In this document: one piece after another, positions 1-12,480 of the stretch
Layout: every line of letters begins with the position of its first letter
How positions within the stretch are numbered: position 1 is the stretch's first letter
From: Tragulus kanchil
Lineage: Eukaryota > Chordata > Mammalia > Artiodactyla > Tragulidae
Direction: 5' to 3'
DNA: 64,000 nucleotides
NCBI GenBank assembly: GCA_022376925.1
Contig: JAIOJX010000032.1
Location: 174,307,979 to 174,371,978 of the forward strand
Made by a program: the position numbers and the translations under genes
The notes under the pieces: generated by a model
Told to the model about the DNA's origin: nothing
What the model saw: the letters and a program-made list of their open reading frames with translations, nothing else
Databases searched by the model: none

Positions 1-1695
1 GGAGCAGTGCAGTACTGCCGGCGGGGCCGGGAGGGATCGAGTGCTGCTCTCGCCTCTTCCTGGGGCTGGCGGAGGCCCCGGCGCCCGCATGGCCCTCCCG
101 GCTGCTGTTTCAAGATCACCCGCCCCCTGCTCACCACCGGCCTGGGGAATGCCGAGGGAGCCCCCGCTCAGGCTGGCGGTGGACCTCAGCCGTGCTCCCT
201 CTCGGTTTTCTCCCCCCACCCGGCCCCTTCTGTCTGCATGACGAGATGCCAGCTGGGTCTCTGGGGCAGGGGTTTTCTGTGACCCTCCTTGGGCTTTCAG
301 AGGGGCAGAGCCGTGCTCTGAAGCCCTGCTCTGCGGCGTTGGGCAGGCTTGTCAGGTTCCCACGGCCCCCTCCCCCTTTGCCATCTTGCTTGCTGTGACG
401 GCAGGCAGGTGGCTGTGCCGTGGACAGTGCTGTGACTGGGCAGACAGGCCATCTGGGCACACTTCCTGCGCCCTCATTTGCAGAGTAAACTTGTTCGGTA
501 GTGGGCTCTCTCTGAACCTCGGTGTCTTTGTTGGTAAGAGGGAGACCTTAATAGAAGTTGGTCAGTAAGGTGTTGGGAGGCTCTAATGAGTCTTCTGATC
601 GGGTCAGGCCGCCCAGCGACAGAGCCCGCTCTCAACAGGAGAGCAGACAGTGCTTCTGATGCGCCGGGCTGGCGGGGCGGCGGCGGGGGCGGGGGTGGCC
701 CTGGCATCCCGCTGGGCTCCACGTGCATCACGCGGCTGGAGGAGGTGGCAGCCTGCCCGCTCCCAGCCCGGCGCTCTCCGGGGCCGCCTGAATCACAGAC
801 ACACGCACGGCTGCCGGGTCAGTGCACTGGGAGGCTGCCGCCTGTCTGAGTGTTAGGTCTCTTGGGCGTCGGACCCAGGGGCTCTGGGAATGTCCCAGAG
901 TGGCCCGGCTTCTACCAGGGAGGCTGAAGCTCCCCTCTCTCCGCACAGTACAGAGCGGGGCGTACCAGAGGGGTGCCTGGCCCGGCGCCCCCCGCTGGAC
1001 TCGGCTCTCGTCCCCCAGGCTCCTGCTCCCTGAGTCCCGGGTGGTCAGAGTGGAGGCAGGACTGCCGCAAGGGCGGGGACAGTGTGTGGAAGCCCCCGGA
1101 CAGAAGGAGCAGTGCAGTACTGCCGGCGGGGCCGGGAGGGATCGAGTGCTGCTCTCGCCTCTTCCTGGGGCTGGCGGAGGCCCCGGCGCCCGCATGGCCC
1201 TCCCGGCTGCTGTTTCAAGATCACCCGCCCCCTGCTCACCACCGGCCTGGGGAATGCCGAGGGAGCCCCCGCTCAGGCTGGCGGTGGACCTCAGCCGTGC
1301 TCCCTCTCGGTTTTCTCCCCCCACCCGGCCCCTTCTGTCTGCATGACGAGATGCCAGCTGGGTCTCTGGGGCAGGGGTTTTCTGTGACCCTCCTTGGGCT
1401 TTCAGAGGGGCAGAGCCGTGCTCTGAAGCCCTGCTCTGCGGCGTTGGGCAGGCTTGTCAGGTTCCCACGGCCCCCTCCCCCTTTGCCATCTTGCTTGCTG
1501 TGACGGCAGGCAGGTGGCTGTGCCGTGGACAGTGCTGTGACTGGGCAGACAGGCCATCTGGGCACACTTCCTGCGCCCTCATTTGCAGAGTAAACTTGTT
1601 CGGTAGTGGGCTCTCTCTGAACCTCGGTGTCTTTGTTGGTAAGAGGGAGACCTTAATAGAAGTTGGTCAGTAAGGTGTTGGGAGGCTCTAATGAG
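1..1695 (+). repeat. Direct duplication 1: 1-590 and 1106-1695
   Basis: Offset 1105 with no indel seen. The left copy starts before the window. Copies diverge abruptly after ctctaatgag (tcttctg vs ctttgtg). Intronic, GC-rich. Confidence 0.95.
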
Positions 1696-3654
1696 CTTTG
1701 TGTCTGTAAATAGACCTTCAAGCTTAAAAGAGCCGCGGGACAGGCTTCATGTGATCAGTGGGCGTGGACGCTGCCTGCCCTGAGATGGTGGGCTGCCAAG
1801 GGCAGGAGCCTCGGTGCTGCATCCCCGAGGGAGGCCCCCCGGGGTGGGGGCAGGTGGCACAGCTTATCTCAGGACCCCTGTGCCCCTCCACAGCTTCCCT
1901 TCCCCCTGCCCACCCCTACATTGGGCTCTGAGTCGAGGCTTCAGGAGGCAGGGAGGCCCTATCTGCTGAGGGTCACAGGTCAGCTCTCCCAGCTGCACCT
2001 GCTGTTCAGAGGCCCTGGGACCTGACCAGTCGGGCCCTGTGACTGCTGCCTTTGTCTGGTGAGGCACGGGGGGCCAGTTCCTCTCCCACTGGGTGGGCAT
2101 GTGACCTCTCACCTCAGTGGCTGTGAGAAGGCCGTGGGCTGGCTGGGAGGAGGGCAGGGGTAGCCGGAGTGAACGCAGCGCATGGGGACCAGGGGCCCGG
2201 GAACAGCGTCCCCAGGTGACTGCTCTGTAGCCTGAGCTGACCAGCTCTGAAAACCAGCTGGGGACAGTGTGGCCAGTGGCCTGTAACTAAGCTCTGAGTT
2301 CAGCCGCTTGGCTGCGTGCTCAGAGGCCTGGGGCCACCGAGCGGGTCCGTGTCCCTTCTTTGCGGCTGGTTGTCCCCAGTGGCCACGCCTCCTGCCCAAA
2401 TTCCCAGCAGTTCTGGAGCATTCCGTGGACAAGCACACGCTCCTCTCGGCCTGGATGCTCCTGCATCTGTCCCCACCTGCTCCCTACCTCTGTCCAGGCA
2501 CCCCTTAAGCCCGTGCAGTCTGTCTGGAAGGTCTCAGAGTGGCCGCCGTTTGGGCAAGTACGCTTGGCAGGTTCCCGGCCCCTCCCCTTTGCCATCTTGC
2601 TTGCTGTGACGGCAGGCAGGTGGCTGTGCCGTGGACAGTGCTGTGACTGGGCAGACAGGCCATCTGGGCACACTTCCTGCGCCCTCATTTGCAGAGTAAA
2701 CTTGTTCGGTAGTGGGCTCTCTCTGAACCTCGGTGTCTTTGTTGGTAAGAGGGAGACCTTAATAGAAGTTGGTCAGTAAGGTGTTGGGAGGCTCTAATGA
2801 GCTTTGTGTCTGTAAATAGACCTTCAAGCTTAAAAGAGCCGCGGGACAGGCTTCATGTGATCAGTGGGCGTGGACGCTGCCTGCCCTGAGATGGTGGGCT
2901 GCCAAGGGCAGGAGCCTCGGTGCTGCATCCCCGAGGGAGGCCCCCCGGGGTGGGGGCAGGTGGCACAGCTTATCTCAGGACCCCTGTGCCCCTCCACAGC
3001 TTCCCTTCCCCCTGCCCACCCCTACATTGGGCTCTGAGTCGAGGCTTCAGGAGGCAGGGAGGCCCTATCTGCTGAGGGTCACAGGTCAGCTCTCCCAGCT
3101 GCACCTGCTGTTCAGAGGCCCTGGGACCTGACCAGTCGGGCCCTGTGACTGCTGCCTTTGTCTGGTGAGGCACGGGGGGCCAGTTCCTCTCCCACTGGGT
3201 GGGCATGTGACCTCTCACCTCAGTGGCTGTGAGAAGGCCGTGGGCTGGCTGGGAGGAGGGCAGGGGTAGCCGGAGTGAACGCAGCGCATGGGGACCAGGG
3301 GCCCGGGAACAGCGTCCCCAGGTGACTGCTCTGTAGCCTGAGCTGACCAGCTCTGAAAACCAGCTGGGGACAGTGTGGCCAGTGGCCTGTAACTAAGCTC
3401 TGAGTTCAGCCGCTTGGCTGCGTGCTCAGAGGCCTGGGGCCACCCGAGAGGGTCCGTGTCCCTTCTTTGCGGCTGGTTGTCCCCAGTGGCCACGCCTCCT
3501 GCCCAAATTCCCAGCAGTTCTGGAGCATTCCGTGGACAAGCACACGCTCCTCTCGGCCTGGATGCTCCTGCATCTGTCCCCACCTGCTCCCTACCTCTGT
3601 CCAGGCACCCCTTAAGCCCGTGCAGTCTGTCTGGAAGGTCTCAGAGTGGCCGCC
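1476..3654 (+). repeat. Direct duplication 2: about 1476-2547 and 2582-3654
   Basis: Offset 1106-1107. It overlaps duplication 1, so the segment 366-590 exists three times (also at about 1471-1695 and 2582-2801). Junction sequence between copies is about 34 bp. Confidence 0.95.
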
Positions 3655-4959
3655 TGGACAGTAGCTATCCTGCAGACAGTCTGACTTGGACCATCCCTAC
3701 CGGGCTGTGGCGGCTGCTGTCGTGAGATGAGCCCAGTGAGCAGCATGCAGCCCACTGCACCAGCTTCCTGACCATCTTAACCAGACCCTGCCCACCCTGG
3801 GGACCTGGGCCAGGCGCCACCCGGGAGGGGACCCAGGGGACCCGGGAGGGACACAGTCAGAAGGTGGCGGCTGGCTCGTGGAGAAGGCAACGTGATGAGA
3901 CAAGAATCACAGAGAGCCTGAGGCGCTGGGGCAAAGGGCAGGTGGCCTGAGAGCGTGGCCCCGGTGAATCATTCTAGGAAGCCACGGACAGAGAGGGCGT
4001 CAGAGACAAGAGCCTGACCACAGGAACCTGGCTTGCTCCTCCAGATCGCTGCTCCTGGCTGCAGCTGCAGGGTGGCCCAGGCGGGTGTGCGCGTCTCGGG
4101 GTCACCGGGGTCACCTGCTTCCTTTTGCCTGTCGCACCGGCCATGGGTGGGGTGGGGGCCACGCAGACCAGGGGAGGCATTTCCCAGACGGGAGGACCAG
4201 AAAGCAGCGAGGAGGCCGCATGTGGCGCTAAAAGGCCTCCAACTGGCCAACTCCCCTTCTGGGAACCGGCACGACAGAGAAGTTTCCCCATACACGCTAA
4301 TGGGACACGGAGGCGCACGTGCATGCTAGTGGCGGTGGGATGGGCCAGTCCCTCTGGAGGGCAAGCTGCTAACTTTTAGAAGATGGCAGAGGCGTGTTCC
4401 CTTGGCCCAGCGCTCCCCTGCTGGGAATCGGTCCTCCGGCAGCTGTGCAGATGTGGAGCACCCCGGCCCTCCTGCAGCAGGGCTGCCCATGGCTGAGTCT
4501 GGAGACAGCCCGGGGCTCCCTCCCGAGGACCCGTGCGCACCTCCCCCATGTGCCCTGGGAGCCCTGCTCAGAGGGAAGGCGGGATCGGCCAGCCCAGCCT
4601 GGCTCGTGCCCAGGAGCAGCCCGGCCCACCTGCTCCCTCTCGGGCCGCTCACAGGACCCCTCGCCCGCGGAGAAGCGTGCAGGGGCTGCCGGCGCACGGA
4701 GGCCCAGGCGGCCCCCGAGCGGTGATTTATGCCTGCCTGCTGGCGAGCTCTGTGCTTTCTGCCAGCGCTGGGGGAGCGTGGTGCCTGGCGTCGCCCTGCC
4801 TGCTCCGTGGCCCTCCACATTCCGTCCCGGTGCTTGGTAAATCCAGAGTTACCGCTCGGTCACCCGGCGGTGCTGCCTTCTTCTTGGGGGGTACAACTGT
4901 CTGAGTCCCTCGACGGCTCAGCTGGGCCCCGTGGTGCCTGTTTCCACGGGCCGGGGACC

Positions 4960-5300
4960 AGGAGGCCGCCAGGGCGGGGGAGAGCGCCGCATGGCTCGGG
5001 CCGGTTCCCGTCGTCCTGCCCGTTGCCCCTGCTGGGTCTCGACCGGATGAGCGATTGGCTCAAGGGGCCGCGGGCCACGCCACGCCATCTGGCGGGGCTA
5101 TTGTGAGCCACACAAAGGAGGGAGCGCGGCGGGGCAGGGGCGGCCGCGGTGGACGGAGGCGTGGAGGGCGGACGCCGGCCGGCCAGCACGCACTGGGCTG
5201 GCGGGAGCCAGCCTGTTTGTTCCTTCAGTGGCCGTGGCTTCAGACAGAGACCCGGCGAATCGCTTCCCGGGGCGCCGAGGGGCGACTCCACAGCCCCGCG
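4960..5300. promoter_or_regulatory. CpG-rich stretch in intron 1, possible intronic CpG island
   Basis: Dense CpG with a NotI-type gcggccgc (about 5140), GGGCGG boxes and an inverted CCAAT (gattggct at about 5052). Immediately upstream of the TAATTA element. Duplicated at about 6033-6373. No transcript evidence. Confidence 0.3.
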
Positions 5301-5329
5301 AGTCTTCGGCTCGAATGCTTTGAACAGCT

Positions 5330-5460
5330 CGGGTTCTGAGCTGATTTATTGCTCTGCTAAGAGGCGAAGGCAGTTTTATGTAGTAGGTAATTAAGTGGCA
5401 TTATGGATGGCTCGGGAGTAAGTGGCTGCTGTTTTAATAATTAAAATAAATGACCCCTTG
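5330..5460. promoter_or_regulatory. Candidate non-coding regulatory element with two TAATTA sites
   Basis: AT-rich block in GC-rich intron 1 with TAATTA at 5388-5393 and 5438-5443 (homeodomain-type core) and no repeat signature. Present again at about 6403-6533. Inferred from motif content and composition only. Confidence 0.25.
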
Positions 5461-5516
5461 ACTCCTTCCTGGCTCGATTCTGTTTTCTCAGTGTCGAGAC
5501 CCTGGAGAGAGAGGGG

Positions 5517-5568
5517 GCGCGCGCGTGCATGTGTGTGTGTGAGTGTGCGTGCATGCCTGTGTGCAGGC
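5517..5568. repeat. (CG/TG)n microsatellite
   Basis: gcgcgcgcgtgcatgtgtgt gtgtgagtgtgcgtgc alternating purine-pyrimidine tract, duplicated at about 6590-6641 in duplication 3. Confidence 0.9.
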
Positions 5569-7545
5569 TCCCCTGTGTGGTGTGCAGGGGGGCCGGAGGT
5601 GGTGGTCCCTTTCGGAGCGCTGGTTTCCAGGCGGCCTTGAGGACACGGCCCTCCGGGCAGGCGGTGTGCTGCCCTGGGGAAGCCTCCGTCTCCCCTCCGA
5701 GGCCAGGCGGACCCAGATGGGCGACAGGCACCCCCGCCCGCGGAGAAGCGTGCAGGGGCTGCCGGCGCACGGAGGCCCAGGCGGCCCCCGAGCGGTGATT
5801 TATGCCTGCCTGCTGGCGAGCTCTGTGCTTTCTGCCAGCGCTGGGGGAGCGTGGTGCCTGGCGTCGCCCTGCCTGCTCCGTGGCCCTCCACATTCCGTCC
5901 CGGTGCTTGGTAAATCCAGAGTTACCGCTCGGTCACCCGGCGGTGCTGCCTTCTTCTTGGGGGGTACAACTGTCTGAGTCCCTCGACGGCTCAGCTGGGC
6001 CCCGTGGTGCCTGTTTCCACGGGCCGGGGACCAGGAGGCCGCCAGGGCGGGGGAGAGCGCCGCATGGCTCGGGCCGGTTCCCGTCGTCCTGCCCGTTGCC
6101 CCTGCTGGGTCTCGACCGGATGAGCGATTGGCTCAAGGGGCCGCGGGCCACGCCACGCCATCTGGCGGGGCTATTGTGAGCCACACAAAGGAGGGAGCGC
6201 GGCGGGGCAGGGGCGGCCGCGGTGGACGGAGGCGTGGAGGGCGGACGCCGGCCGGCCAGCACGCACTGGGCTGGCGGGAGCCAGCCTGTTTGTTCCTTCA
6301 GTGGCCGTGGCTTCAGACAGAGACCCGGCGAATCGCTTCCCGGGGCGCCGAGGGGCGACTCCACAGCCCCGCGAGTCTTCGGCTCGAATGCTTTGAACAG
6401 CTCGGGTTCTGAGCTGATTTATTGCTCTGCTAAGAGGCGAAGGCAGTTTTATGTAGTAGGTAATTAAGTGGCATTATGGATGGCTCGGGAGTAAGTGGCT
6501 GCTGTTTTAATAATTAAAATAAATGACCCCTTGACTCCTTCCTGGCTCGATTCTGTTTTCTCAGTGTCGAGACCCTGGAGAGAGAGGGGGCGCGCGCGTG
6601 CATGTGTGTGTGTGAGTGTGCGTGCATGCCTGTGTGCAGGCTCCCCTGTGTGGTGTGCAGGGGGGCCGGAGGTGGTGGTCCCTTTCGGAGCGCTGGTTTC
6701 CAGGCGGCCTTTGAGGACACGGCCCTCCGGGCAGGCGGTGTGCTGCCCTGGGGAAGCCTCCGTCTCCCCTCCGAGGCCAGGCGGACCCAGCTGGGCGACA
6801 GGCACCCCTGCCCGCCTCCGTGGGGGGCGGCCCTGGCTCTGACCCCAGCCCTGGTGTCCCGGGGCGGCGCCCCATCCGGGAGGCCCAGTGGCAGCTCCGG
6901 TACGACCAGGGGACGGGCCTGCCTCGCGTCGTGGGTGCCCCACCTGGGGGCTCCTCCGCTCTGCTTCACCGGCGGAGAGGCCGTGAGCTCCAGCGCCGCG
7001 TGGGCCCTGGCGGGGCTGCCCTGTCCTTGAGGCCTGAGTGGGCAGAGGCGTGCAAGGTCGCAGGCAGCAGAAGCGCCGTGGGAGCAGTGCGCCGGGGGGC
7101 ACCTCGCCCCCGGCTGGCCGGGCATCTGTCCCTCTGAACATCTGCTGTGTGCCCCCCACCGCGTGCACCCCAGGGCCCGGGGGCCAGCCTGCTGGGGGAG
7201 GTCACTGTCTCCTGCCCCAGACTCTGCCTTTGTGTTGCAGGAGAGTCCACTCGCCCTCCCCTGAGTCCTGGGTATAGCACATTGGCACCTCCGTGGGGCT
7301 GCCCCCACAGCTGGGTGCCCGCTGGGCATTTCTTGGGGTGGGGGAGCGGCAGAGGATTGCAGCAAGGAAGCGAAGGGCCGGTGGGTGGCTCTGCCCCGGG
7401 GCTATCACGTAGCGGCCCACGAGCGGGGGAGAGGAAGGAAGGCGCGTGCACATGGTGGCAGGGAGTCGGGGTGGGGGGTTCAGGCCCAGTGCAGGGCTCC
7501 CTGTGTACTGTGTCCCCTGGAATCGAGTTTAATTGAATCTCACCA

Positions 7546-7749
7546 GGGCTTCCCCAGTGGCTCCAGTGGTAAAACACCCACCTGCCGATGCAGGAGACGT
7601 AAGAGACATGGGTTCGATCCCTGGGTTTGGAAGATGCCCTGGAGGAGGGCATGGCAGCCCTGTCCAGGATCCTCGCCTGGAGAAGCCCGTGGGCAGAGGC
7701 GCCTGGCGGGCTATGGTCCAGGAGTCGCACACGCTCGAACACGAGTGAA
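7546..7749 (+). mobile_element. Bov-tA/BovA2-type SINE
   Basis: Starts gggcttccccagtggct, with a tRNA-like box (ggttcgatccctgggt) followed by the BovA part (cctggcgggctatggtcca ... gtcgcacacgctcgaacacga). Ruminant-specific tRNA-derived SINE. The A-tail is missing. Confidence 0.9.
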
Positions 7750-10014
7750 GGGCCTGAGCACAGCACAGCTCTGCAGCGAAGGCGCCCCTTTCACAGGGAC
7801 CTGGGGCACACAGAGGTCAAATGTCACGGAACGTGGCTGGGCTGGCCGGACTCGCAGGCAGAGGCAGGCCTCGGCGGCCCTGGTTCAGCCTGGCCCTCAG
7901 AGGGCGTGTGTCACTCCGTGTGTGGATGCCTCGGCCCGGCCCTCTCCCCTTCACTGCCGCGGGCTCCCCGGACCGGCCCGGGTCCTCAGAGTCTGCCTCC
8001 AGAGGGCCTGGCACGGAGGAGGCACCCACCGAGTGTGATCTGGGCCTGGGTCTGTCTCTCCGGGCACGGCTCTGTGGTTTGAAGCCCCTCCTCCCCGACC
8101 CGGCTGTTCTAGGAGGCCCCGGCGCACCTCTCCCAGATAAGCAAGTGCCTTTGCAGACCAGGTAAATGGAGTGAGGCCAGAGTGCCTCCATTGCCAGAGG
8201 GACTCGCCCAGGCTCATGCCGTCCCAGCGCTGAGATCCAGACACGCCGGGGCTGAATTTTGCCCATCGCAGCAGGGGCAGCCATGGGAAGGTCAGCCCTG
8301 GGCGCTGGTGCTTCCTGGAGAACCTTGGAGGCCTGGCGGATGGGCATGGCCTCCTGAAGCTGCCCCTGAGCGCCCCTCCCCGCAGAGCTGTGGGCTGGGG
8401 TCCTGCCTCCTGTGAGCAGAAGAGAAGGCCCTCAGGCCCAGAAGGCAGGTCAGGGTGTGGGGTGGGCTCGGCAGCGCTCCTCTGCTGCCTGTCTCCCCCT
8501 CCTTCACCTGCCACTTGCATAATCTCTGAATTTTAGATCCTGGGGACTGAAGATGGTCCTGAAGAGCCAGGAGATTACCTGGCGCCCCAGGACTACGAAA
8601 TGACCCTTCCTCCTTCCCTTTGTGCCCCTTGAGCTGGGAGAAGGGCCAGGACTACCCGAGGTTTCTTTCCTGTGGTTGGCTGAGCTCAGGCCCGGGCTGT
8701 GTTTGGGCCTCGGGGGAGGAGGACCACGCAGGACCAGGTCAGGGGCCTCCTGGTCCAGGCCACGGGCCAAGGCCCCACGTGGTCAGGCAGAGAGGGACCA
8801 CTGCTGCCCTCCAGGGGCTGTGCCAGCTGGCGGTGTGTGCGCCTGGGCGAGCTGTCCTGGCTGGCTGGGGGCCTGGCCGGTGGCTGCAGCCGTCTCCAGT
8901 GCGGCCGGAGTCCTGGAGGTCCCCTAGGGCTGGGTGCGGGCTGCGCAGGCCCTGGGCTGGGAGGGGCTTGGCTGCTCTTCCTGGTTTCTGGAGCTCCCCG
9001 GGAGGCGGGACGCCTCTCTGGATCCAGGTTCCCTGCAGAAGGCATTTCTGGCGTTCCCATGGGCTCTGGCGTCAGGTCAGCACTGGGTGGTGGCTGTTGA
9101 TTAACCGAGCTGCACCCTTGGGGGGGTGTGGCCAGCCCAGTGACTCTCAGCGCCGAGTGTTCCAGCACATGGGCCTTCCTCCGGGTGTGGGGCCAGGGCG
9201 GCCCAGCAGAGCTGCTTCCTTGAGCAGCTGACTCTCTTCAGGGCCCTCTGAGAGCCAGCTTCTCATTGGCGCCCTCACTCCGTGGCGCTGGCATGTCCAC
9301 GGGGAAAGGGCAGGATCCCCGGGACATGGCCGAGCTTTCCGCCTCTCCAAAGACAGTCTGGCGCCGTCGCCTCACGGGGCTGCTCTGAGCGGCAGGGCGG
9401 GGAGGGCCGAGGGCTGGTCCAGCGCCTGGCCTGGGGACAGGAGGCTCTGGAATTGCAGCAGGAGGGTGTTGCCATCGCCGGCCACCCCGGGTGTCCGTTC
9501 AGCGCGGCTTTGCCAGCATGGCTGCTCTCCAGGCACCTTAGCACAGGTGTGATCCTCACCGTTTCCCCGAGACGACGCCGAGGGCTCGCCCCAGGGTCTC
9601 CCGGTCCAGACCCCCTGCCCACCCCGGTGCTGGCCTGAACACCCCTCTGTTTGCCAGGACGCGTGGGCAGCCTTGGGAGGTGACCACCAAGAGGCACCTG
9701 GCCTGAGAGTCCTGAGTCTCCTCCTTGGCGTCCAGGGCGCGTCTGCCCAGGGGGCCGCGGGTGTGAGCCAGCGCCTGCCGCGAGGGGAATTCCAGGGGCC
9801 AGTGAGGCCCAGGCGCGGATCGGATTGATTTTATTTCTGAGGGACTAGGTGTTCCTTAGGGAAACAGGGAGATTTGGAAAAGTAGGAAGAAAATCAAAGC
9901 ACATTTAGCCTAGTCCCCCCAGCCCCCGACCCTGCCCCGAAGGCTGCCCCGTGATGGGAGTGTTTATTTCCTCCCCGGTGCGGGGTGTCTGGGCTGCCGG
10001 TTATCTCCTGTGGT

Positions 10015-12283
10015 TTCATGTGGAGTCTGGCTTTCTTCACTCGACAGGACTCCAGACGCTCTTTTCCTCCTGCTCTTCCTAAACCCTGTTAGTGTCTCTG
10101 CGACATCCCTTCAAGTGAGTTCACCAGGACTGACGTGACTGTCGCTCTTTTGTTGGAGAAATGTGGATTGTTTCCTGCGCGCGGGTGCTTCGGGTCAGCG
10201 CGTGGCCTCTGCTGACTCCGTGGACAGGCGTCTGGGCGGGCTCTGGGAGACGCTGCAGGGCCGGGGATCCGGGTGCGCTGCAGTCCACGGGGTCGCAAAG
10301 AGTCAGACCCAGCCGGGCGACTGGACGACGGCAGCCGATGCCCAGGAGGGGGAGTGCTGGCTAGGGGGCTGTGGCGGGGCTCCGGGTGCCCTCATGGTGA
10401 CGCTCTGGGCAGCACGGCCATGTTGCGCCCAGGGTGTCCCACGGGCGATGACACCATGTGGCTGGTGTTCCTTGGCTTTTCCCATTCTCGACATTAAACA
10501 TCCCCGAGAGGAAGGGCGTCAGTGTCCTGGGGTTGTCCATTCCTCGGTCATTCCTTCTCTGTAGGGGGGTGGTTTTCTCCCTGAACCATCTGGGAGAGGT
10601 TGGGGTTAACACACCATCAGCCTGTGTTTCCTCGAAGCGAGGGCTTTTACTCAGGTGGTGACGGTGTGCTGCCATTGTCGGGGGACAGAAGCTGTGCAAC
10701 CCCACACGGGGCTTCAGAGCAATGCTTTCTTTCTTTCTTAAAAATATTTATTCGTTGGGCTGCATCAGGGAGCTGCAGGGCAGGTTGTCTAGTTATGGCA
10801 CGGGGGCTCCAGAGCTCCCAGGCCCGTAGGATCTTAGCTCCTCAACCAGGGATTGAACTTGTGTCCCTGCATTGGAAGGTGGATTCTTTTTTTTTTTAAA
10901 GATTTATTTATTTATTTATTTTTGGGCAGGGGTCGGGTTGGGGAGGGAGGGAGGGGAGCAGGCGGGCCACTTCTATTGGTCTTTCGTTTCTCTCTGTTCA
11001 TCCGTCCTTGTTCTTTGGCCCGCGTGGGCCTCCCATCGCGGTGGCGTCTGTCGCTGCAGAGCGCCGGCTCTGGGCGCATGCGCTCCAGAGCTCCGGCTCG
11101 GTGATTGGACACATCAGTCCAGCCGCTCCGCGGCACGTGGGATCTGGCCTTTTGGGTTCATGTGGAGTCTGGCTTTCTTCACTCGACAGGACTCAGCGCT
11201 CTTTTCCTCCTGCTCTTCCTAAACCCTGTTAGTGTCTCTGCGACATCCCTTCAAGTGAGTTCACCAGGACTGACGTGACTGTCGCTCTTTTGTTGGAGAA
11301 ATGTGGATTGTTTCCTGCGCGCGGGTGCTTCGGGTCAGCGCGTGGCCTCTGCTGACTCCGTGGACAGGCGTCTGGGCGGGCTCTGGGAGACGCTGCAGGG
11401 CCGGGGATCCGGGTGCGCTGCAGTCCACGGGGTCGCAAAGAGTCAGACCCAGCCGGGCGACTGGACGACGGCAGCCGATGCCCAGGAGGAGTGCTGGCTA
11501 GGGGCTGTGGCGGGGCTCCGGGTGCCCTCATGGTGACGCTCTGGGCAGCACGGCCATGTTGCGCCCAGGGTGTCCCACGGCGATGACACCATGTGGCTGG
11601 TGTTCCTTGGCTTTTCCCATTCTCGACATTAAACATCCCCGAGAGGAAGGGCGTCAGTGTCCTGGGGTTGTCCATTCCTCGGTCATTCCTTCTCTGTAGG
11701 GGGGTGGTTTTCTCCCTGAACCATCTGGGAGAGGTTGGGGTTAACACACCATCAGCCTGTGTTTCCTCGAAGCGAGGGCTTTTACTCAGGTGGTGACGGT
11801 GTGCTGCCATTGTCGGGGGACAGAAGCTGTGCAACCCCACACGGGGCTTCAGAGCAATGCTTTCTTTCTTTCTTAAAAATATTTATTCGTTGGGCTGCAT
11901 CAGGGAGCTGCAGGGCAGGTTGTCTAGTTATGGCACGGGGGCTCCAGAGCTCCCAGGCCCGTAGGATCTTAGCTCCTCAACCAGGGATTGAACTTGTGTC
12001 CCTGCATTGGAAGGTGGATTCTTTTTTTTTTTTTTAAAGATTTATTTATTTATTTATTTTTGGGCAGGGGTCGGGTTGGGGAGGGAGGGAGGGGAGCAGG
12101 CGGGCCACTTCTATTGGTCTTTCGTTTCTCTCTGTTCATCCGTCCTTGTTCTTTGGCCCGCGTGGGCCTCCCATCGCGGTGGCGTCTGTCGCTGCAGAGC
12201 GCCGGCTCTGGGCGCATGCGCTCCAGAGCTCCGGCTCGGTGATTGGACACATCAGTCCAGCCGCTCCGCGGCACGTGGGATCT
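10015..12283 (+). repeat. Direct duplication 4: 10015-11145 and 11157-12283
   Basis: Offset 1142 falling to 1135 and then 1138 through small homopolymer differences (poly-T, G runs). The left copy stops inside a SINE; the right copy continues to the SINE end. Confidence 0.95.
10277..10326 (+). mobile_element. BovA fragment
   Basis: ctgcagtccacggggtcgca followed by aagagtcagacccagccg resembles the BovA end consensus. The same fragment is at about 11417-11466 through duplication 4. Confidence 0.7.
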
Positions 12284-12402
12284 TCCCAGGCCAGGGATCA
12301 AACCGGCGCCCCTTGCACTGCAAGGCGGTGTCCTTACCCACTGGACCACCAGGGGAAGCCCGGAAGGTGGATTCTTAACGCCTGGCCCATCAGGGACGTC
12401 CG
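11870..12402 (-). mobile_element. Outer CHR-type SINE interrupted by a second SINE
   Basis: Reverse-oriented tRNA-derived SINE (tattcgttgggctgcatc ... accagggattgaacttgtg ... ccctgcattggaaggtggat). It is split at 12023 by the inner SINE and resumes at 12377 (aacgcctggcccatcaggga). A possible short flanking repeat tgctttct lies at 11858 and 12411. A truncated duplicate of the left part is at about 10735-10888. Confidence 0.75.
12024..12361 (-). mobile_element. Inner tRNA-derived SINE with 15-bp target-site duplication
   Basis: Poly-T on the plus strand, GC-rich body, then gatcaaaccggcgcccc and accaccaggggaagccc, i.e. a reverse SINE. GGAAGGTGGATTCTT flanks it at 12009-12023 and 12362-12376. 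Same subfamily as 59815-60115. A truncated copy is at about 10889-11145. Confidence 0.88.
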
Positions 12403-12480
12403 ACAGCCACTGCTTTCTGATCGGGGGCCCAGTGGAGGGTCACACCTTCCCCTTAGCCTTCCTTCCTTCGGAACTTCTCC

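Larger units (their letters stand above)
4662..6814 (+). repeat. Direct duplication 3: 4662-5740 and 5735-6814
   Basis: Offset 1073-1074, abutting copies joined at cgcccgcgg. Contains a CpG-rich stretch, an AT-rich TAATTA-containing element and a dinucleotide tract, all present twice. Confidence 0.95.

Noticed and set aside
7590..7630. tRNA-like box (ggttcgatccctgggt) as a tRNA gene
   Set aside because: It is the B-box of a Bov-tA SINE; no complete cloverleaf or anticodon arm is present, and the same motif recurs in the other SINEs.
7385..8082. Open frames overlapping the SINE at 7546-7749
   Set aside because: They include the tRNA-like SINE sequence and show no conserved protein.
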